A stretch of DNA of 64,000 nt from an uncultured Actinomycetes bacterium. Lineage in GTDB: Bacteria > Actinomycetota > Actinomycetes > Actinomycetales > Microbacteriaceae. Shown here piece by piece: positions 59,760 through 64,000 of this stretch. The position numbers and the translations under genes are program-made. How positions within the stretch are numbered: position 1 is the first letter of the stretch; each line of letters opens with the position of its first letter. The notes below the pieces were generated by a model. That model saw only the letters and a program-made list of their open reading frames with translations, made no database searches and was not told the DNA's origin. The DNA lies in assembly GCA_903920435.1 (NCBI GenBank), contig CAIXMB010000163.1, positions 1 to 64,000 on the forward strand, in the 5' to 3' direction.

Positions 59760-60053
59760 GTGTGCTGCTCCCTCGTGCGAGGTCGTTCGCCACGCCGCGA
59801 GATCCAGTCTGGGATCGCGCGCCGAAACCCGGTTGTCGGGAGGGGAACGCGGGTTGTGCGCCAGCGAAGGCTTTACTCGCGCGTGTCATACCGGTGTGCG
59901 CGGAACGTCAACGGTTGTAGAACAACGACCGGCAGGATGGACCGCAGGTTGGTGGAAAGACCTGGGGCCGTTCCGGCCCGTTGCCGGTGAACCAGATCCG
60001 TGGTCACCGGGAACGGTTCGGGGCGGCCCCGAACCACATCCGGAGGAGTGCAG

Positions 60054-61004
60054 ATGAAGCCCGTGCCCTACGACCCCGAACTCGAGCCGGGGCTGGCCGC
60101 GTTCCTCGAATTGGTGGAGCGGGTGCCGCTGCGCGCCGACACGATCCAGCAGAACCGCGAGATCTTCGCCGCGCTCCTGCCGCCCATGGAGCAGATCGTG
60201 GGCGATCGCCCGGTCGTGTGGGAGGACCGCGTCGTCGGCGACCTCACCCTCACCGTCGTGCGCCGAGCGGGCGATGCTCCGGTCGGCGCACCCGCGATCT
60301 ACCAGATCCATGGCGGCGGCATGATGCTGGGCACGCGCTTCTTCGGGATCGAGGAGCTCATTTCCGCCGCGTTGACCTACGGCACGGTCGGGGTGGCCGT
60401 GGAGTACCGGCTCGCGCCGGAGCATCCGCACCCGGTGCCGGTCGAGGACTGCTTCGCGGGGCTCGTCTGGGTGGCAGAGCACGCCGACGAGCTCGGTATC
60501 GACCCCGCTCGTATCGTCGTTGCGGGCGCGAGCGCCGGCGGCGGACTCACTGCGGGCGTCGCGCTGCTCTCGAGGGATCGTGGCGGCCCGGCGATCGCCG
60601 GCCAGCTCGTGAGCGCCCCCATGATCGACGATCGCAACGACACGGTCTCGAGCCGGCAGTACGACGGCATCGGCGCGTGGGACCGCAACAACAACGACAC
60701 CGGATGGACCGCGCTCCTCGGCGACGCGGCGGGCGGGCCGGGCGTCTCCCCGTACGCCGCTCCCGCGCGGGCCACGGACCTCGGCGGGCTCCCGCCCGCG
60801 TTCATCGACGTCGGGGCCGCAGAAGTCTTCAGGGACGAGGCGATCGCCTACGCGAGCGCGATCTGGGCCGCGGGCGGCGATGCGGAGCTGCACGTCTGGG
60901 CGGGGGCGTTCCACGGGTTCTCCGGTGCGGCGCCCGAGGCTAGAGTGTCCCGCGCATCCGTCGACGCCGTCGACTCGTGGATGCGCAGGACGCTCGGCCT
61001 CTGA
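60054..61004 (+). CDS. HSL-type alpha/beta hydrolase (esterase), paralog A
   Basis: YQIHGGGMMLG; VEYRLAPEHPHPVPVEDC; VAGASAGGGLTAG; SD GGAGG upstream of ATG 60054. Confidence 0.92.
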   Translation: MKPVPYDPELEPGLAAFLELVERVPLRADTIQQNREIFAALLPPMEQIVGDRPVVWEDRVVGDLTLTVVRRAGDAPVGAPAIYQIHGGGMMLGTRFFGIEELISAALTYGTVGVAVEYRLAPEHPHPVPVEDCFAGLVWVAEHADELGIDPARIVVAGASAGGGLTAGVALLSRDRGGPAIAGQLVSAPMIDDRNDTVSSRQYDGIGAWDRNNNDTGWTALLGDAAGGPGVSPYAAPARATDLGGLPPAFIDVGAAEVFRDEAIAYASAIWAAGGDAELHVWAGAFHGFSGAAPEARVSRASVDAVDSWMRRTLGL

Positions 61005-61964
61005 CTACAGCCCGAGGATTCGGCGGAACCACGACTCCCGGGCCGCGATGGCCGCGCGGGCGACTATGGACTCGGGGGCGAAGATGTCGAAGCCGTGGAA
61101 GGCGCCGGCCCAGACGTGCAGCTCGGCGTTGCCCCCGACCGCCCAGATGCGCGACGCGTACTCCACGTTCTCGTCGCGGAACACCTCGGCCGCACCCACC
61201 TCGATGTAGGCGGGCGGGAGTCCCGTGAGGTCGGTGGCCCGCAGGGGCGCGGCGTAGGGCGAGGCATCCGGTGTGCCGGCGGCGCCGCCGAGGAGCGCCT
61301 TCCAGCCGATGTCGTTGTTCTGCCGGGTCCAGGTTCCCGAGTCGGGGTACTGGTGGCTCGAGACCGTGTCGTTGCGGTCGTCGATCATCGGGCACAGCAG
61401 CAGCTGGCCGATGAGGGCCGGGCCGCGCCGATCGCGCGCGAGCAGGGCGACGCCCGCACTCAGACCGCCACCGGCACTGCCGCCCATGATGATGATGCGG
61501 TCGGCGTCCACTCCGAGCTCGGCCGCGTTGGCGGCCATCCAGACGAGGCCCGCGTAGCAGTCCTCAACCGGCGCCGGGTGCGGGTGCTCCGGGGCGAGCC
61601 GGTACTCGACATTGACCGCGACGACGCCGAGCGTCTCGACGAGGTCGGCGAGCCGGCCGGTGTCCATCACGCGGTGGCCCGTCATCATGCCGCCGCCGTG
61701 GATGTTGTACAGCCCCGGCACGACGCCCGTGAGGCCGCGCGGCCGCAGGATCGTGACGGTGATGTCGGGCTCGCCGGCCGGGCCGGGGATCGTCCGGTCC
61801 TCGGTGTCGATCGGGCGGTCGCCGATGACCTGCTCCGCGCTCGGGAAGAAGTCGCCGCTCGCCGCCCGCGCCGCGGGCATGCCCTCGAGCGTGAAGACCG
61901 GCGGGGTGCCGAAGCCGGCGAGAGAGGGGCGGAGCTCGGCGGATACTTCAACGGGGGTGGTCAT
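61005..61964 (-). CDS. HSL-type alpha/beta hydrolase (esterase), paralog B
   Basis: YNIHGGGMMTGH; VEYRLAPEHPHPAPVEDC; MGGSAGGGLSAG; MIDDRNDTVSS shared with paralog A. Confidence 0.92.
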   Translation of the reverse strand: MTTPVEVSAELRPSLAGFGTPPVFTLEGMPAARAASGDFFPSAEQVIGDRPIDTEDRTIPGPAGEPDITVTILRPRGLTGVVPGLYNIHGGGMMTGHRVMDTGRLADLVETLGVVAVNVEYRLAPEHPHPAPVEDCYAGLVWMAANAAELGVDADRIIIMGGSAGGGLSAGVALLARDRRGPALIGQLLLCPMIDDRNDTVSSHQYPDSGTWTRQNNDIGWKALLGGAAGTPDASPYAAPLRATDLTGLPPAYIEVGAAEVFRDENVEYASRIWAVGGNAELHVWAGAFHGFDIFAPESIVARAAIAARESWFRRILGL

Positions 61965-61972
61965 GGTTCTCC

Positions 61973-63079
61973 TTACGGGAGTCGCGGATCGATGACGGCT
62001 TTGACCTGGCCGAGGTCGGCCATGGTCCGGATGCACTCGGTGGCGCCGGAGAGCCCGACGGGTTCCGAGAACAAATCGTCCCAGGGCATCCGGTCGGCGA
62101 ACGCCTGGAAGAACTCGATGGCACGCACGTAGTCGCCGATGTCGCCGTTCAGCGAGCCCGCGATCGTGAGCTCTTTGCCCATGACGGCGCTCAACGGGAT
62201 CTCGGTGAGCCCCCAGCCCGTGCTGCCCACGACGGCGAAGGTGCCGCGCTGGGCGGCCATGCCCACGGCTTCGGCGCCCACGCTGGCGGCGCCCGCGAAG
62301 TCGAAGACGTGGTCGGCGCCGTGGCCGCCCGTGAGCTCCATCACCCGCTCCACGATCGGCTCCGAGATGGTGACGGTCGCCGTGGCGCCGAAGCGCGTCG
62401 CGAGCTCGAGACGCGCATCCGGTGCGCCGATCGTGATGACCCTGCCCGCGCCCGAGAGGTGCGCGACCGCGGTGGCGAAGATGCCGAGCGCGCCGGCACC
62501 CTGAATGGCCACGGTCGATGCCGGCCGGATGCCCCCCACGCGCCCGAAGGCGCGCAGCACCGTCTTGGCGGCGCAGCCGGCCATCGATGCCCAGGTGCTC
62601 TTGATGTCGTCCGGCAGGAGGAGCTTGGCCGCGCCGGGAGTCACGTAGCAGAGCTCGCTCAGGCCGCCGATCGCGTAGGGCGCGACGTCGGCGCGCTGGG
62701 TGAAGCCGTAGCCGCGGCTGCTACAGGCGACGGGTTCGCGCAGCACGGTGCATCCGTAGCAGTGCCCGCAGGTGCGCTCCGACCAGCCGATGCGCGCGCC
62801 GACCGGGATGTCCCGCCCGAGCGCATCGACGGTGCCGGCGCCCACGGCGATCACCTCGCCGACCATCTCGTGGCCGAGCACCATGGGCAGCATGCCCGGG
62901 AACGACATCTTTCCCGACCAGATCTCGATGTCGGTGCCGCACAGGGTCGTGCACGTCAGCCGCACGAGCGCGGCCCCGGGCTCGAGCTCGGCGGGAAGGG
63001 GCAGCTCCTGCAGGGAGAGGTCTGCGGAGTGCTCGGTGAGCACCGCGGCCCTTGTGCTGGTCGGCAACGTCATCGTCAC
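61973..63079 (-). CDS. Zinc-dependent alcohol dehydrogenase
   Basis: TLCGTDIEIWSGK; LGHEMVGEVIAVGAG; CGHCYGCTVLREPVAC; STVAIQGAGALGIFATAVAHLSGAG. Confidence 0.92.
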   Translation of the reverse strand: MTMTLPTSTRAAVLTEHSADLSLQELPLPAELEPGAALVRLTCTTLCGTDIEIWSGKMSFPGMLPMVLGHEMVGEVIAVGAGTVDALGRDIPVGARIGWSERTCGHCYGCTVLREPVACSSRGYGFTQRADVAPYAIGGLSELCYVTPGAAKLLLPDDIKSTWASMAGCAAKTVLRAFGRVGGIRPASTVAIQGAGALGIFATAVAHLSGAGRVITIGAPDARLELATRFGATATVTISEPIVERVMELTGGHGADHVFDFAGAASVGAEAVGMAAQRGTFAVVGSTGWGLTEIPLSAVMGKELTIAGSLNGDIGDYVRAIEFFQAFADRMPWDDLFSEPVGLSGATECIRTMADLGQVKAVIDPRLP

Positions 63080-63155
63080 TCCATTGCGGTCGTAGTCTTT
63101 TCGGATATTCTACATACGTTGACCCAAATCCCACAGAGAGTCCTGCGTGCCGCCG

Positions 63156-64000
63156 ATGTCACACACCCCCCTTCCCGCCGACCTCGTCCTCACGGGCGGG
63201 GCGGTCCTCACGCTCGACGAACTCGGTACGGAGGGCACGGCGATCGCCGTTCGCGCCGGGCGCATCGCCTACGTGGGTGACGACACCGGCGCGCTCGCCC
63301 ACGTGGGGGAGGGGACGCGGCACATCGAGCTCGCCGGCCGTGCGGTGATCCCCGGCATCAACGAGTCGCACTTCCACGCGACCTGGCTCGGCGCCATCTG
63401 GCCGGCGACGATCATGGACGGCCTCGCCGGCGGCTCGGGCTTCGCGCAGTCGACGACGCTCGACACGTCCGCCCAGCGCCTGGCGGCGATCCTCAAGGCA
63501 GGCGGCATCGCGGCCTCCCTCGGCATCACGAGCTACACCGAGCCCGGCCTCGGCCCGGGGGAGGACGACGGCGCAACGGGGGCCTGCGGTTCGGACGTCC
63601 TCGTGCAGTACCGCTCGCTCGCCGCCGAGGGGCTGCTGCGAGCGCGGGTGACGGTGCTCATGCTGTTCGGCGAGATCGACGGCCCCAGCTCTCTCGACGA
63701 CTTCGAGCGCGGGATGCGCGACCTCGAGCTCGACGACTCCGACTCCGAGTGGCTCCGCATCGGCGGGGTGAAGGTGTTCGCCGACGGCATCCCGCCCATG
63801 CGCTCCGCGTGGATCCACGGCCACTACCCCGACGGCTCGCACGGTGAGCTGCTCGTGGGCGGCGCCGATGAGGCCGAGCGCGAGGCGAACATGCGTGCGA
63901 TGATCACGCTCGCCCACGACCTCGGCTACCAGGTGGGCGTGCACGCGACAGGCGACCGCTCGATCGACACCGTGGCCGACGCCGTCGCCGCCCTCGACCC
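63156..64000 (+). CDS. Amidohydrolase, YtcJ-like (runs off window end)
   Basis: Translated by hand: MSHTPLPADLVLTGGAVLTLDELGTEGTAIAVRAGRIAYVGDD..AVIPGINESHFHATWLG..GVKVFADGIPP. Confidence 0.88.
   Translation, partial: MSHTPLPADLVLTGGAVLTLDELGTEGTAIAVRAGRIAYVGDDTGALAHVGEGTRHIELAGRAVIPGINESHFHATWLGAIWPATIMDGLAGGSGFAQSTTLDTSAQRLAAILKAGGIAASLGITSYTEPGLGPGEDDGATGACGSDVLVQYRSLAAEGLLRARVTVLMLFGEIDGPSSLDDFERGMRDLELDDSDSEWLRIGGVKVFADGIPPMRSAWIHGHYPDGSHGELLVGGADEAEREANMRAMITLAHDLGYQVGVHATGDRSIDTVADAVAALD

Noticed and set aside
57838-59889. 683-aa minus ORF overlapping aldehyde dehydrogenase
   Set aside because: Out-of-frame with the real ALDH (58314-59759); repetitive Arg/Gly/His composition.
58326-59990. 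554-aa plus ORF opposite ALDH
   Set aside because: Antisense artefact; no domain.

Overview
High-GC actinobacterial chromosome segment, most like Microbacteriaceae by gene order and family recognition. Backbone: the 3' part of the spc operon (rplN fragment to rplO), secY-adk-map, infA-rpmJ-rpsM-rpsK-rpoA-rplQ, truA, rplM-rpsI-glmM, coaA/glmS-acpS-alr-tsaE-tsaB-rimI-tsaD, groES, guaB, topA-tmk-holB and a tRNA-Thr(CGT). Accessory blocks: an acyltransferase/SGNH gene plus a split LigD-type polymerase/ligase/HNH set between rplQ and truA; a LuxR (LAL) regulator with an LAxTG surface protein and two small unknown proteins; three DUF4190-like membrane proteins; three Liv-type substrate-binding proteins facing one livFGMH operon; a Tad-like remnant; tandem secreted serine hydrolases; and a catabolic cluster (ALDH, two tail-to-tail esterases, ADH, amidohydrolase). 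Most notable observations: (1) a 29-bp perfect direct repeat of the guaB 3' end bounding about 220 bp, like an integration scar; (2) a PBP4/DacB-like protein whose three catalytic motifs all look substituted; (3) TANNNT hexamers 6-7 nt upstream of at least 13 start codons, suggesting widespread leaderless transcription, including two divergent pairs; (4) 19 copies of the decamer CACGGATGCC/GGCATCCGTG; (5) a LivH permease with an extracytoplasmic beta-sandwich-like N-terminal domain; (6) a probable assembly or recombination junction inside rplN at the window edge. No CRISPR array, rRNA operon, prophage or intact transposase was seen. All family calls are by eye from motifs; no searches were run.
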